From an uncultured Verrucomicrobia subdivision 3 bacterium (GTDB lineage: Bacteria; Verrucomicrobiota; Verrucomicrobiia; Limisphaerales; UBA11358): DNA of 64,000 nt. The stretch lies in contig CAITTG010000001.1 of NCBI GenBank assembly GCA_903895255.1, positions 21,799 to 85,798 on the forward strand, in the 5' to 3' direction. Under the pieces are notes generated by a model, which worked only from the letters and a program-made list of their open reading frames with translations, ran no database searches and had not been told where the DNA came from. Positions 56,001 through 64,000 of the stretch are shown here, piece after piece (position 1 is the first letter of the stretch; every line of letters starts with the position of its first letter). The translations under genes were made by a program, and so were the position numbers.

Positions 56001-57267
56001 CAGTCAGCGTGACATTGGTCAAACTGCTGTCATTCGCAAACACTTCGTCCGCCAGCACGGTGACTCCGCTGCCAACGATGGCGTTGGTCAGGCCGGTGTC
56101 CGAAAAGGCGCTGGCCCCGAGGCTGACCACCCCGTTCGGAACCGTAATCCCGGATAGTCCTCGGCAGAGTTGGAAAGCTGCCAGCCCGATGCTGGTCAGG
56201 GAGTCAGGCAGGTTGATCGCGGCCAGTTGACTGCAGCCGGAAAACGCATCGGCACCAATATTCGTGACATTCTGTCCCAGCGTTACTGACGCCAGCCCTT
56301 GGCACCCACTAAACGCCCCAATCCCAATCGAGCTGACCCCATGGGGAACCACCACATTCGTCAGCCCCGTGCAATTGGCGAAGGCATCGTCCCCCAGACT
56401 GGCAAGCTTATTAGGTAGTAGTACTCCGGTCAGCCCAGGACAATTCAGGAAGGCACCTTCGTCAATAATGTTCACGCTCTGGGGGACGGTGAAATTTCCC
56501 ACCCAGGCTCCCGGGCATTGCAGGAGTTTGGTCTGGCTCCAGTTGTACAACGCCCCGTTTACACTGCGATAATTGAGATTGTTGGCCGCCACCGTGAAGG
56601 CCGTCAATTGAGCGCAACCGGCGAAACTCCCCTCCGAGATATTAGTGACCCCTGCGGGAATCGTCACGGAGGTCAGGTTCGTGCAATAGTTGAAAGCCGG
56701 AATGCCCAACACTCTCACCGTCGCTGGAATGCTGTAACTCCCCTTCAAGCCTGCCGGATATTGCAGCAGCGTCGTTTGGGCTGCGTTAAACAAAACTCCG
56801 CCCCGGCTGCTGTAAAAATGGTTGCCCGGCGCCACCGTCAGATTCGTCAGACTGGGGCAACTGCCAAAGGCGACAGGGCCGATATTCGTGACACTCGCCG
56901 GAATGCTCACGTAACCCAAGTTTGCGCAGCCCTCCAGGCAGGCGATGCCAATGTTGCGAATGCCATTCGCAATTGTGACCCCCGTGATGGTGCTGTTATT
57001 CGCCAGCGTGGGTTGGACCAAACTCTGGCCCGAAAAATTTACGGGCTGCGGGACGGGATAGAAGCCTTTCGGATTGCCCAGATTAATCACTGGCAAACCG
57101 TTGATCGTGGCGGGAATGGTAATCGCGCCCCCCGGTCCAGTATAACCCGTGATCGTGATGGCCCCGTTGCTATTGGTCCAGGTAAACTGCCCCCGCCCCA
57201 CACCCGGCAGGATCAGTAGCAAAATCACAAGCAATTGCCTTGGAATTAGATGCCAGGATGTTTTCAC
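50035..57267 (-). CDS. Giant secreted BspA-like leucine-rich-repeat and Ig-like surface protein
   Basis: A 2,410-residue protein with a signal peptide (about 1-27). Residues about 30-830 and 880-1110 are BspA-type (LRR_5) leucine-rich repeats, with units of about 23 residues such as LTSVTIPAGVTNISEGSFAG. Between and after them are PTGALQVTI-type beta-sandwich linkers (about 830-880, 1120-1275). Four similar Ig-like/InlB-like units of about 200 residues follow (starting near 1275, 1497, 1687 and 1879; GVAGVWYQINGGGWLNASGT). The last 440 residues are an unrecognised beta-rich region. BspA-like proteins bind host or other cell surfaces and matrix. No sorting motif is visible at the C-terminus. 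Confidence 0.9.
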   Translation of the reverse strand: MKTSWHLIPRQLLVILLLILPGVGRGQFTWTNSNGAITITGYTGPGGAITIPATINGLPVINLGNPKGFYPVPQPVNFSGQSLVQPTLANNSTITGVTIANGIRNIGIACLEGCANLGYVSIPASVTNIGPVAFGSCPSLTNLTVAPGNHFYSSRGGVLFNAAQTTLLQYPAGLKGSYSIPATVRVLGIPAFNYCTNLTSVTIPAGVTNISEGSFAGCAQLTAFTVAANNLNYRSVNGALYNWSQTKLLQCPGAWVGNFTVPQSVNIIDEGAFLNCPGLTGVLLPNKLASLGDDAFANCTGLTNVVVPHGVSSIGIGAFSGCQGLASVTLGQNVTNIGADAFSGCSQLAAINLPDSLTSIGLAAFQLCRGLSGITVPNGVVSLGASAFSDTGLTNAIVGSGVTVLADEVFANDSSLTNVTLTGRVTSMGQGVFEECSALTTFTIPDSVTNIGSSAFAGTSLTSITIPTNVISIGISPFGSPYYGAGLYGGVFYSPIGSTPSLQAINVAPGNPAYASVNGVLFTHDLTTLIEYPYGLSGSYTIPAGVTTIETNAFADAAQLTGITIPSGVTGIGDNAFEQCYALGGVSLPDSVTNLGNNVFAQCAALTNAVIGQGVTSIGRSAFNGCQNLGGLTLPDGLLSLGEEAFSGAGLTMVVIPATVTNIGSQAFESCLKLAAINVAPGNRNYSSVDGVLFNANQTILLQCPGAFAGIYEVPNTVTSIGSTAFANCLTLTGVKVPASVTNLADGVFLADSSLTNVFFAGNAPATVGQEFYGSVTVTFTPGASGWTNWFAGVPAAALGSPTGALQVTILPADQAVQWEANWQVAGGLAQAGDETIKGLTPGTYTVTFNTVAGWTNPASQTVLVTANATNRVTGIYAGINQIPPPAQFLYTTNNGGITITSYLGSDEFVAIPDTINGLLVTAIGGSAFQNNFNLSEVTIPPSVTSIGNQAFQSCYNLTSVAIPAGVTSLGDYAFAYCNNLAGITLPEGVASIGEFAFTDSGLTNVTIPNSVTNLGDYAFAQCRELASVTLPDGLTSLGNAEFQFCASLTSVTIPSAITNIGDYAFFDCTNLVGLYFLGNAPEFGFGVFWDDSTAVYYLPGTTGWLGYIDGVLPTPWHPPTGALQVTINPAAAADGAQWQLDGGPWQNSGATVSNLLTGSHAVSFNAISGWTSPAGITVQVTSNVTTTASGTYLQVPGAVQVIINPTAAASAGAEWRVNGGAWQTNGATVGLTLATTQATVSFNMIHGWSSPASQTLAVTAGQTNELSANYQYDLRPTISINNLANGQTVSNTIYTVTGTASDPTGVAGVWYQINGGGWLNASGTTNWSATVTLTAGLDIFQAYAVDTTSNESATDGIAFRGIPSATLPVQIVGQGTISPDYSNAVLAVGGHYHMTATAKPGSGFAFTNWTGFNTYTLTSLIINNLGPITETNVNVSTDIVSEGVLTNGPTLAFTMAGPQNIYTTSGTNADGSVITSTILTLIQGYQANFVDVTKPVLHITNPTAGAFVTNYNFLVQGTAVDNAGVSNVWYQFNGGGWQNPNSLNQWSVPVTLNPGTNTIQAYAVDTSGNVSATNTVNFVYVFKVPFFLTINGQGTVTPNYRGQQLQVGENYAMTAIPAKGFAFTNWHAVSLIQPLQEGNTNTVTPQFTGIIPSDPPFYLTNSPTLKFTMGGFLAYIANFMDIAPPSVTIQSPFPNAFVNNYHFLVQGTASDNAAVANVWYQFNGGGWLHPTGTNQWSVPVYLNPGTNTFQVYAVDTSGNVSKTNTVNFVYVLKASLKVTVWGPGTISPNYNGQQLQLGQTYAMTARPANGFGFVNWASWQDGTSPPPMLPESRSRQTTIIGGGGGSTLVTLTNQPTLFFTMSPGMSLVASFADIAPPVFSVTAPRPNQLVSNTVFTVTGTARDNVGVAGVYYQLNGTGWQSVSTGNGYANWYTPALPLRAEGTNILQVYAVDFAGNTSPTSTIDFKNLQRDPAPVALANTLANGRSFAGTGFTFDFGTNTFSLAPYVTGQTPSVGQYSYEKLSPTNGELSFASTAPPSAAGGLVTLDLKFTARDYGTYSNEISGDTGTITFGPTYPLIPGTLAGKTMQLFSSNGVAATLNFAGATVSFTNTGGDGGEAHYAFQPASQISGLLAWGDAEQGTNYLVLINDYTNVGAYYASAYDAAGKATGSDSGIYALPASAPSAPASLNGTEAQIHGSDGSQSVIAFGAGTYSVFSYDSPPTAGAGTYGYAQNHTRSARLSLAATWPPGTTNSGQSFALNFVTPRCAWYTNPAAATSNIECLVLFPAITEAPASVTGLTLHATNYTERFINNQFVPTVEAIELQARGFFTQVETAGSQQTTNAGTWKYQVYSPVVAVFQLNYRGSGSLAGATNYLQATFYQAGSGLLNETFFDHAGDPAVTSLAGFSIY

Positions 57268-57657
57268 GGGCGCCCCTCAACTTGGCTGGGATTCATGATG
57301 CCGCCATTTTTACCCTCCCATGGCCCCATGGCAAGGCCAATGTCAAACGTCTCCGGCCCTTGGAGGCATCCCACGGGCGGGTTGCCCCACCCCCCGGAGT
57401 GCGCCCGTCCCCGGGCGCAGCAATGTAAATATCCCCGGCAAGGTTGGGCTGCATCCTTCGCCAGCCGCCTTGCTTCCCGCGCTTTTACCTTTGGGGAATC
57501 CGCCACTGCCATGGTCAACTTGTACCAACCAGAAACACCGCAAGGCGTTGAAAGCTTAAGGATGCCGGTCTCCCTTGCGATGCCGCATGGTAAATCTTCC
57601 CTCCCGCCCGCTTCCCCCAATATTGACACCCGCTCCCGCCTCTTTCATGCTAACCCC
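57268..57657. other. Intergenic region between divergent giant protein and esterase genes
   Basis: About 390 bases. A long in-frame extension upstream of the esterase exists but lacks protein-like composition and precedes the true signal peptide, so I treat it as non-coding. No clear promoter pair was recognised. Confidence 0.4.
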
Positions 57658-58914
57658 ATGAACCGCTCCTGCCATCGGCTTTTCTCCGGCTTGCTCTGCC
57701 TGTTTTTAACCATCGGTGCCATCCGCCTCCCCGCGGCTGATGCCCTCACCTTCCCGGCGGTCAATGACCTCCCCGTTCAAACCAATCTCCCCGATCCTTT
57801 GCTGCTGCCGGATGGTCAAAAAATCACCACCCCCGCCCAATGGACCCAGCACCGGCAGGCCATGATCGAGCTGATCCAGCACTACGCCGTCGGCCACGCC
57901 CCGCCCCCGCCCGGCAATGTCACCGGCCAGGAACTCCAGTCCCAATTGGTCCTGAACGGCACGGCCACCTTCAAACTCGTCCACCTCGCTTTCGGTCCCG
58001 ATCATTCGCTCGGCTTCGATGTCGCCACTTATACCCCGGTGGAAACGGCCACGGTGAAAGGTCCGTTCCCGACGATTGTAAATCCTTCGTTCGGCCTCAC
58101 CCCCGGCCTCAACGTGCCCCCCACCACCAACTCGGGTGGCCGCATAATCAATTGGCCGCAGACGGCCGAGGGCGGGGCCACCAATTTCGCCCTGGCCTTG
58201 GGACGCGGCTACGCCGTGCTGACCTTTCATTATCAGGAGTGTGGCGCGGACAATACGAATTTTGCCCGCAGCGCCTTTTTCGCCGCCTACCCGGATTACG
58301 ACTGGCGCGACATCGCCGCCTGGGCTTGGGGTATGTCCCGTTGCGTGGATTATTTGGAGCAACAACCGTGGGTGGACAAAACCAAGATCATTGCCCTGGG
58401 CCATTCCCGGTTGGGCAAAACCACGCTCGTGGCGGGCGCCTTCGATGAACGTTTTGCCCTCGTCGCCCCGGCCGGGTCCGGCTGCGGCGGCACCGGGGCC
58501 TATCGCTTCAATGGCAAGACTCGCGGCGGCAAGGAAGGCCTGGAGGACGTGAACCGCCATTTTCCCCAATGGTTCATCCCCCGGCTGGGCGAATTTTCCG
58601 GCCAGGTGGAAAAACTCCCGTTTGACCAGCACTGGCTCATCGCCCTAGTGGCCCCGCGCGTGTTCATTGCGCCGGACGGACTGGCCGATGCCGCTGCCAA
58701 TGAAAATGCCCTCGCCCACGCCTGGCTCGCCGCCCAACCGGTCTATGAGTTGCTCGGCGTGCCCGACCACCTCGGCATCCACTTTCGTCCCGGCAAGCAC
58801 ATGCTCGCCCCGGAGGACTGGACCGCCGTGCTGGATTTCGCCGACCAGCAATTGCGCGGCCTGCCCGTGCCGGAACGGTTCAATCAACTGCCCCCGTGGG
58901 ACCAGTTGCATTGA
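57658..58914 (+). CDS. Secreted CE15-type glucuronoyl esterase-like hydrolase
   Basis: A 418-residue protein with a signal peptide (about 1-24). GHSRLGKTTLVAGAFDERF (Ser near residue 250) corresponds to the GCSRxGK nucleophile motif of glucuronoyl esterases, followed by LVAPAGSGCGGTGAYRF and a C-terminal LPFDQHWLIALVAPRVF region; the late His in GIHFRPGKHML fits the triad. These enzymes cut ester bonds between glucuronoxylan and lignin. The Cys before Arg in the usual motif is His-Ser here. The start is the ATG that begins the signal peptide. A GH20 gene follows. Confidence 0.82.
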   Translation: MNRSCHRLFSGLLCLFLTIGAIRLPAADALTFPAVNDLPVQTNLPDPLLLPDGQKITTPAQWTQHRQAMIELIQHYAVGHAPPPPGNVTGQELQSQLVLNGTATFKLVHLAFGPDHSLGFDVATYTPVETATVKGPFPTIVNPSFGLTPGLNVPPTTNSGGRIINWPQTAEGGATNFALALGRGYAVLTFHYQECGADNTNFARSAFFAAYPDYDWRDIAAWAWGMSRCVDYLEQQPWVDKTKIIALGHSRLGKTTLVAGAFDERFALVAPAGSGCGGTGAYRFNGKTRGGKEGLEDVNRHFPQWFIPRLGEFSGQVEKLPFDQHWLIALVAPRVFIAPDGLADAAANENALAHAWLAAQPVYELLGVPDHLGIHFRPGKHMLAPEDWTAVLDFADQQLRGLPVPERFNQLPPWDQLH

Positions 58915-59054
58915 GGCGGCGGCGGGCTGAGGTTAAGTCGTTTCCACCTTCGGCATTACGATGCAGCAACCCGGGTTCTGGCTTGTGAAATCGCCCACTG
59001 AAGACCAAGCTATCGCGGCTGGATGGTCCGCTGGCTCCCTGAACCGAATGAATT

Positions 59055-60743
59055 ATGCATGCTAAAATGTCGCTAACTCTCGCCTGGGTGATTTTCCTCA
59101 GCCTGATCGTTGCTGTCGGCCACGCCGCCGGGCCGGCCGCACCCGCCATCATTCCCCAACCGCAACACCTGGAACTCCGCGCGGGTGCGTTTACGCTGAC
59201 GCCCGCCACCCGTGTTGATGCCGATCCGGGTTCGCGTGCCACCGCGCGTTTCCTGACCAGCCGGCTGGCGACGGCCACCGGATATCCGCTCACCCCCGCC
59301 ACCAAATACTTCGGCAGCGGCTCCGTGCCCGGCGCGATTTTCCTCACCACCCGCCACGCCAATACGAATCTCGGCCCCGAGGGCTACGAACTGACCGTGG
59401 CCCCCGATAGCGTCGTCATCCGCGCCCCCACCCAAGCCGGTTTGTTTTACGGTGTGCAAACCTTGCTCCAACTGCTGCCGCCCGCGATTTTTTCCCCGGG
59501 TCCGGTCACCAATGTCGCCTGGCAGATTCCTGCGGTGCAGATTCAGGACTGGCCCCGCTTCGTCTGGCGCGGGTTCATGCTGGATGTCAGCCGCCACTTC
59601 TTTACCAAGGCCGAGGTGGAAACACTGCTCGACGCCCTGGCCTTGCACAAACTGAACACCTTTCACTGGCACCTCACGGACGATCATGGCTGGCGCATTG
59701 AAATCAAGGCCTGCCCCAAACTCACCTCCGTCGGCGCGTGGCGTTCCGGCGTGGGTTTTGGTTATGCCTCCAATTCCACCACGGCCTACGGACCCGACGG
59801 GCGTTATGGCGGTTTTTACACCCAGGACGACATCCGTGAAGTCGTGAAATATGCGGCCGCGCGGCACATCACCATTGTCCCGGAAATTGAAATGCCCGGC
59901 CACTCGCTGGCCGCGCTGACCGCCTATCCGGAATACAGTTGCACCGGCGGGCCGTTTGAGCCGGCCATGACCGGCGGGGTGTTTAATGGCATTTATGACC
60001 CGGCCAAAGAGGCGACGTTCCAATTTCTGACGGAGGTGCTCGCCGAGGTCGCCGGGTTGTTTCCCGGCCCCTACATTCATGTGGGCGGGGATGAGGTGCC
60101 GAAAGACACCTGGAAAAACAGCCCCGACTGCCAGGCGCTCATGCGCCGCGAGGGCTTGAAAAATGAGGAGGAGTTGCAAAGCTGGTTTGTCCGGCGCATT
60201 GAAAAAATTGTCAATGCCCATGGCCACCGCCTGATTGGCTGGAGCGAGATTTTACAGGGTGGCCTTGCGCAAAACGCCACCGTCATGGATTGGATCGGCG
60301 GGGCGAAAGAGGCGGCCGAAGCGGGACACGATGTCGTGATGACCCCGACCTCCAATTGCTACTTTGACTTCTACCAGTCCAGCAACCGCGTGGCCGAGCC
60401 GCGGGCCGCCGCCTGGGGCAAGCCGCTGACCCTGGCCCGCATGTACGCCTATGAACCCCTGCCCACGAATGTGCCGCCCGCCTTGCAATCCCACATCCTC
60501 GGCACCCAGGGCAATTTATGGACCGAGCAGATTCCGAATTTCAAACATGTGGAATACATGACCTTCCCGCGCGCCAGCGCGCTCGCGGAAGTCACTTGGT
60601 CCGCCCCGGAGGCCCGGGACTTCACCGACTTTTCCCGCCGTTTGCGGATTCAATACCAGCGGTTTGACGAGTTGGGCATCAACTACCGCCACGGCGATGC
60701 CAGCGACGCGGCCAACATCGAGCCCCTGGCCCCGACGCCGTAA
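59055..60743 (+). CDS. Beta-N-acetylhexosaminidase, GH20
   Basis: A 562-residue secreted enzyme with signal peptide (about 1-24). The N-terminal GH20b domain (about 30-155) is followed by the GH20 barrel: RFVWRGFMLDVSRHF, HLTDDHGWRIEIK, VPEIEMPGHSLAAL and the catalytic pair Asp-Glu in HVGGDEVPKDTW (about residue 345). It removes terminal N-acetylglucosamine/galactosamine from chitin oligomers, glycoproteins or peptidoglycan. An in-frame second ATG four codons on is equally good. Together with the CE15-like esterase it suggests polysaccharide or glycan degradation outside the cell. Confidence 0.93.
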   Translation: MHAKMSLTLAWVIFLSLIVAVGHAAGPAAPAIIPQPQHLELRAGAFTLTPATRVDADPGSRATARFLTSRLATATGYPLTPATKYFGSGSVPGAIFLTTRHANTNLGPEGYELTVAPDSVVIRAPTQAGLFYGVQTLLQLLPPAIFSPGPVTNVAWQIPAVQIQDWPRFVWRGFMLDVSRHFFTKAEVETLLDALALHKLNTFHWHLTDDHGWRIEIKACPKLTSVGAWRSGVGFGYASNSTTAYGPDGRYGGFYTQDDIREVVKYAAARHITIVPEIEMPGHSLAALTAYPEYSCTGGPFEPAMTGGVFNGIYDPAKEATFQFLTEVLAEVAGLFPGPYIHVGGDEVPKDTWKNSPDCQALMRREGLKNEEELQSWFVRRIEKIVNAHGHRLIGWSEILQGGLAQNATVMDWIGGAKEAAEAGHDVVMTPTSNCYFDFYQSSNRVAEPRAAAWGKPLTLARMYAYEPLPTNVPPALQSHILGTQGNLWTEQIPNFKHVEYMTFPRASALAEVTWSAPEARDFTDFSRRLRIQYQRFDELGINYRHGDASDAANIEPLAPTP

Positions 60744-60750
60744 GCTGCGT

Positions 60751-63456
60751 TCACGGCCCCAACACCACCCGGTAATACCGGCTGCTGTAATTCGTCGCGC
60801 CGGGATCGCTCAGCGTCGTGGGCAGCGTAACCGGCGTGTTGGTTTGCAAATTAATCCAAGCCGCCGAATTGGCGAGGTTGGTCGTGCCTTGGAGAATGTA
60901 ATCCGGACCCGCCGGACCCGCCACTTGCAAGGTAAATGCCCCCGCCGTCACGGAGCCGGCCGCCACGGTCACCGCCGTCAGCGGATTCACGGTGATATTG
61001 AAGATCTGGTTGTCGCTGAGCGACGGTGAACTGCTGTCCGTTACCCGCAACTGGACGCTCTGCCGGGTGCCCGCGCTGGCTAACGGCGCGCGCCAGTTGA
61101 AAATTCCGCTGGTGCTGCCGATGGTGGCGCCGGCCGGGGCGGAAGGCAGGCTAAAATTCAAGGGCGGGGTGCCATTGGTGGCCGTGGCCAGGGCGTTGAA
61201 GCTGACTGTCTGGCCCGCATTAATCGTATAGCTGCCCGGCGCCGCCAAAGCCGGCCCGGTCCCGGCATAGGGCACGGTCATGAGCGTGACCGGCAGCGCG
61301 GCCGCGCCGGTGGGCATGAATTGAAAATGCACCGTCAGGCCGGCGTTCGGGTAATATTCCCCGGCCACCGCCGCGCTGGTGTTGGCGGACACCGCGCCAC
61401 TGGCTGGCACCAGAAAATCCCCCCCGGGCAGTATTCCCGGGTCGCCGGCCACCGCGCCGCTCCAATTGCCGCCCCGGGGATTCAGCAGCAGGGCCAGCGC
61501 GCGGCCGTCACTTGCCGTCGTGGTGAGCTGGAAATTGTAGAGCACCCCGTAATTGCCTCCGTCCGCCACTGCCGTCGGCGGCGCCACGGCGTTGTCATAG
61601 CCCGTCACCGTCGGGTCGCCGGTGCCGGCGATGGAAAATTGCTGGGCGCCGGCGGTCGTGTTGATCAACGCGGCGGGCAGGGAGGCGCAGGTCTTGTTGC
61701 ACGCGGTGAAGGTGCCGCGCACATGGGTGTCGCGCGCCGCCACGGGCAGGGTGGGGCCCGCGCTCAGCGGATTGTCCGCCGGGTTTAGCGCGCATATCAT
61801 AACGGTGTGCGGCTGGCTCATGGTATAATCCCAGATACCATTCATCAGGTTGCCCGCCGGGACGGTGACGGCGTCAAAGTTCGTGTCCAGCCGCACGGTC
61901 TGGCCGGGGGCGACCGTCATGGTGGTGCCGGGGGTGTTCGTCAGCCACCGTTGGAAGGCGGTTTCGCCCACGTAGAGATAACTCGTGCTTGGACCGGCGG
62001 CCCCGGCCTGGGCCACGGTCAGCGTGGCGGGCAGCGCCCCGTTGTTTTTGATCAGCACGGAAAATTTCATCATCCCCGTGGGATTGCTGTTCACGTGATA
62101 AAGAAAAATGCGGTTGGGCGCGCCGCTGGCGGTCGCGGCCAGGGTGGCATCCTCGTAAAGTATCCCGGTGTTGGTGGGGCTTTCCGGGGAATCGGAGAAG
62201 ATCAAGGCGCCGCCGCTGAAATAATTACTGAGGCCCAGCGCCGGGCAGGAGAGCGGGGAGAGCCCGTTGAGACTCACCACCTGGCCGTTGGTGACGCCGT
62301 TGAGCGCCGTTTGCAGCGCGGCCGGCGTGGGCACGCCGGTTTCCACGTAGGGAGTGGCGGTCAGGCTCCAGGCATACACCCCGTTGTTGCTGTCCAGCGT
62401 AAAGAGCAGGTTGGTCTTGCCCGCGCCCCCCAATGCGATACCGCCGGTGTCATTGCCATTGGCGAACGGGTTGGCCGTGCTGGTGCTGGCCACATTGCCA
62501 CCGCCAAAATTCGTCAGCGCATAGAGCGAGATCGTCGAGTTATTGTTGGCCGACTGCGGTAGTTGAATCGCCGCCAGCAAATGTCCGGCGGGAGAATAGT
62601 CCGTGACCACGGAATTACCAGCCACGGTGTTCGTGCCGATGGCGCCGACTTTTAGCGGACTCGGCAGGCTGCCGAAATTCGTGGGATACTGGATCAAATA
62701 CGCGGCGCTGCCGCCGGGTTTGAAAATAAAAGTGCCGTTCGTGTAGAACGAATAACCATGGGCCGGACCCAGGTCGGTGTAGCTCGTTGGCACGTTGGTG
62801 ATGACCAGCAGCGTCGGGGTGAAATTCACGCCATCCGTGGTGCTGAAGAGCAGGGCGTTGGTGGTGGTGGCCACGCCACTGTTAATGCCGCACACGATCA
62901 CGGTGTTGGTCCCCGCCCCCGTGATGGCGGCCGTGTCCCCCACCCGCAAATTCGCGATCAAAGCCAGGCTCGTTGCATCCGACCCGGTGGAATTGTAACA
63001 GCGGTAGGACACGTTGCTCCAGTTCGCCCAACTAGAGATGGCAAAATTGCTGCCGTTCAGGCTGGTCTGCAAGGGGATGCCATACAGCACCCCATCATCC
63101 CCCACGAGTATTTGGTCCGGGTTAACGCTGGCCGAGCCATTGACGGTCCCAATAACGCTGCCATTGGTCGGATTCAAAACCGTGATGCCGGCGGCACTCC
63201 CGTTGCGATTGGCTAAAAATAATTGATTGGAAGGGGAGCTGTAAGCCAGCGACCGATTATACCCGCCGAGTTGCAGGTCGGAGCCGGGGAGATTGGTGTT
63301 TGTATCCACCCAAAGCTGGGAAATCACATAACCCTGCGCGCCCGCGTGGGGCGCCATTCCCGCGCCCAGCCACAGGACTAGGATAATCTTTCCCGCCAGT
63401 GCCCAGCGCGGCCAGAATGCGCGGAAGCTTCTCCGGCAGCCAAACTTATAGTCCAT
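60751..63456 (-). CDS. Large secreted protein with repeat-rich beta structure and Ig-like C-terminal part
   Basis: A 901-residue protein with a signal peptide (about 17-40, ending HAGAQG). Residues 40-350 resemble a beta-propeller-like region (repeated GVLYGI, LFLANRNG, TNLLFTLDSNNGVYAWS). A middle part of unknown type follows, and about 740-830 is a putative Ig-like (He_PIG) domain (LNFSLPSAPAGATIGSTSGI). The C-terminus (YILQGTTNLANSAAWINLQ...YYRVVLGP) is of a type common at the ends of secreted proteins in this group and may be a sorting or attachment segment. Role unknown; it is convergent with the GH20 gene, only 7 bases from its end. Confidence 0.75.
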   Translation of the reverse strand: MDYKFGCRRSFRAFWPRWALAGKIILVLWLGAGMAPHAGAQGYVISQLWVDTNTNLPGSDLQLGGYNRSLAYSSPSNQLFLANRNGSAAGITVLNPTNGSVIGTVNGSASVNPDQILVGDDGVLYGIPLQTSLNGSNFAISSWANWSNVSYRCYNSTGSDATSLALIANLRVGDTAAITGAGTNTVIVCGINSGVATTTNALLFSTTDGVNFTPTLLVITNVPTSYTDLGPAHGYSFYTNGTFIFKPGGSAAYLIQYPTNFGSLPSPLKVGAIGTNTVAGNSVVTDYSPAGHLLAAIQLPQSANNNSTISLYALTNFGGGNVASTSTANPFANGNDTGGIALGGAGKTNLLFTLDSNNGVYAWSLTATPYVETGVPTPAALQTALNGVTNGQVVSLNGLSPLSCPALGLSNYFSGGALIFSDSPESPTNTGILYEDATLAATASGAPNRIFLYHVNSNPTGMMKFSVLIKNNGALPATLTVAQAGAAGPSTSYLYVGETAFQRWLTNTPGTTMTVAPGQTVRLDTNFDAVTVPAGNLMNGIWDYTMSQPHTVMICALNPADNPLSAGPTLPVAARDTHVRGTFTACNKTCASLPAALINTTAGAQQFSIAGTGDPTVTGYDNAVAPPTAVADGGNYGVLYNFQLTTTASDGRALALLLNPRGGNWSGAVAGDPGILPGGDFLVPASGAVSANTSAAVAGEYYPNAGLTVHFQFMPTGAAALPVTLMTVPYAGTGPALAAPGSYTINAGQTVSFNALATATNGTPPLNFSLPSAPAGATIGSTSGIFNWRAPLASAGTRQSVQLRVTDSSSPSLSDNQIFNITVNPLTAVTVAAGSVTAGAFTLQVAGPAGPDYILQGTTNLANSAAWINLQTNTPVTLPTTLSDPGATNYSSRYYRVVLGP

Positions 63457-63642
63457 TTAACAAAAATTGTTACAGAAGCCAATCTCTGTCAAGAAGTTAA
63501 CCGCGTCCGCCGGTGTTTCCCCGTCGCCGCCTTGGCACTCGTTACGCCAGCAGGGCGGGCCGCTCATTCCTCAGCCCAGCCCATGCGGGCTGGGGCTGGC
63601 CGGCCGGCCATTCGGCGGGCAAAAGGCCCGCGATAATCGTTC
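63457..63642. other. Intergenic region, GC-rich, no gene seen
   Basis: It contains GGCCGGCCGGCCATTC-like GC-rich palindromic words and short shadow frames only. No promoter or gene is recognised. Confidence 0.4.
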
Positions 63643-63756
63643 CGGAGCGCCGGCTTGCAGCCGGCTTTGGGCGTCCCTCCTCCAGCAACGGTCCGCTACG
63701 AAGCCGACCTCACCCAACGCCGCACGGCTGAACGCCGGTCGCAGACCGCCCGCTCC
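63643..63756. repeat. 114-bp direct repeat, copy 1
   Basis: A 114-bp block beginning CGGAGCGCCGGCTTGC and ending GACCGCCCGCTCC. It recurs 231 bases downstream with about four differences. Its start has an inverted-repeat core (GCCGGCTTGCAGCCGGC). Confidence 0.85.
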
Positions 63757-63873
63757 GGCGCCACGCCAAACCACGGAAAAGCCCCGTTTAAATCGTAGCG
63801 GTGAACTGGCGTTCACCGCAAAAATCCCGACTGCTCGTTAACCATTGATCGCCAGTTGCACCCGCCACCGCAG

Positions 63874-63987
63874 CGGAGCGCCGGCTTGCCGCCGGCTTTG
63901 GGCGTCCCTCCTCCAGCAACGGTCCGCTACGAAGCCGACCTCACCCAACGCCGCACGGCTGAAGGCCGGTCACAGACCGCCCGCTCC
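63874..63987. repeat. 114-bp direct repeat, copy 2
   Basis: Second copy of the block at 63643-63756, continuing toward the right edge of the window. Together with the region between them (63757-63873) it forms the start of a repeat array that may continue beyond the window. Confidence 0.85.
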
Positions 63988-64000
63988 AACCCCACGCAAA

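Noticed and set aside
57250..57657. N-terminal extension of the CE15-like esterase
   Set aside because: The extension is Arg/Pro-rich and would hide the signal peptide; the ATG at 57658 is better.

Overview
The window comes from a GC-rich bacterial chromosome. It most likely belongs to the Verrucomicrobiota, in the Pedosphaera/Limisphaera (former subdivision 3) neighbourhood. This placement is inferred from gene content: a plant/yeast-type HisA, a 2,410-residue secreted BspA-like leucine-rich-repeat protein, secreted proteins full of Thr/Asn/Gly-rich beta repeats, ankyrin-repeat exported proteins, few convincing Shine-Dalgarno sites, and intergenic GC hairpins and AT-rich dispersed repeats. 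I saw no tRNA, rRNA, CRISPR array, integrase or insertion sequence.

Layout. 0-5.5 kb: a truncated XylR-like sugar regulator, a YlbF-family protein with a Cys/His tail, a sugar symporter / small membrane protein / galactokinase operon, and a phosphofructokinase with an unusual active site. 5.7-9.2 kb: a type III polyketide synthase, methyltransferase and FAD oxidoreductase operon, followed by thiE. 9.2-9.7 kb: a non-coding stretch with a near-consensus promoter whose spacer is a perfect palindrome, then phased TGTCAA repeats. 9.7-16.6 kb: housekeeping genes (argA, proA, trpG, hisA) mixed with an L,D-transpeptidase, a small Cys-motif protein with an outer-membrane barrel, and a Uma2-type nuclease.

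16.7-30.4 kb: an exported ankyrin protein with an SLBB-like C-terminus; an OmpR-type two-component system whose kinase has a very large sensor domain; a YiiX-like cysteine hydrolase; a basic ribbon-helix-helix protein; a Ski2-like helicase; a KamA-type radical SAM aminomutase; and a trypsin-like/PDZ protease that shares a putative operator with its neighbouring Rrf2 regulator.

31-39.4 kb looks like a coordinated stress and detoxification island. It holds an MbfA-type iron exporter, a stand-alone receiver, a KdpD-like/PAS histidine kinase with a FixJ-type regulator, and then a short ORF, a single-chain tandem epoxide hydrolase, an Ohr peroxidase and a chloroperoxidase-like hydrolase. The receiver gene and the hydrolase operon carry the same promoter motif at identical spacing from their start codons. 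This is the best candidate for a new system here.

39.5-49 kb: two SCO copper proteins, an FUSC exporter, an arginine cluster (argB-argD-glycosylase-argF) and xseA. 49-63.5 kb: a second ankyrin lipoprotein, the giant LRR/Ig-like surface protein, a CE15-like esterase, a GH20 hexosaminidase and a 901-residue secreted protein. These suggest a polysaccharide-degrading, surface-active life style. The last 0.5 kb holds a 114-bp direct repeat.
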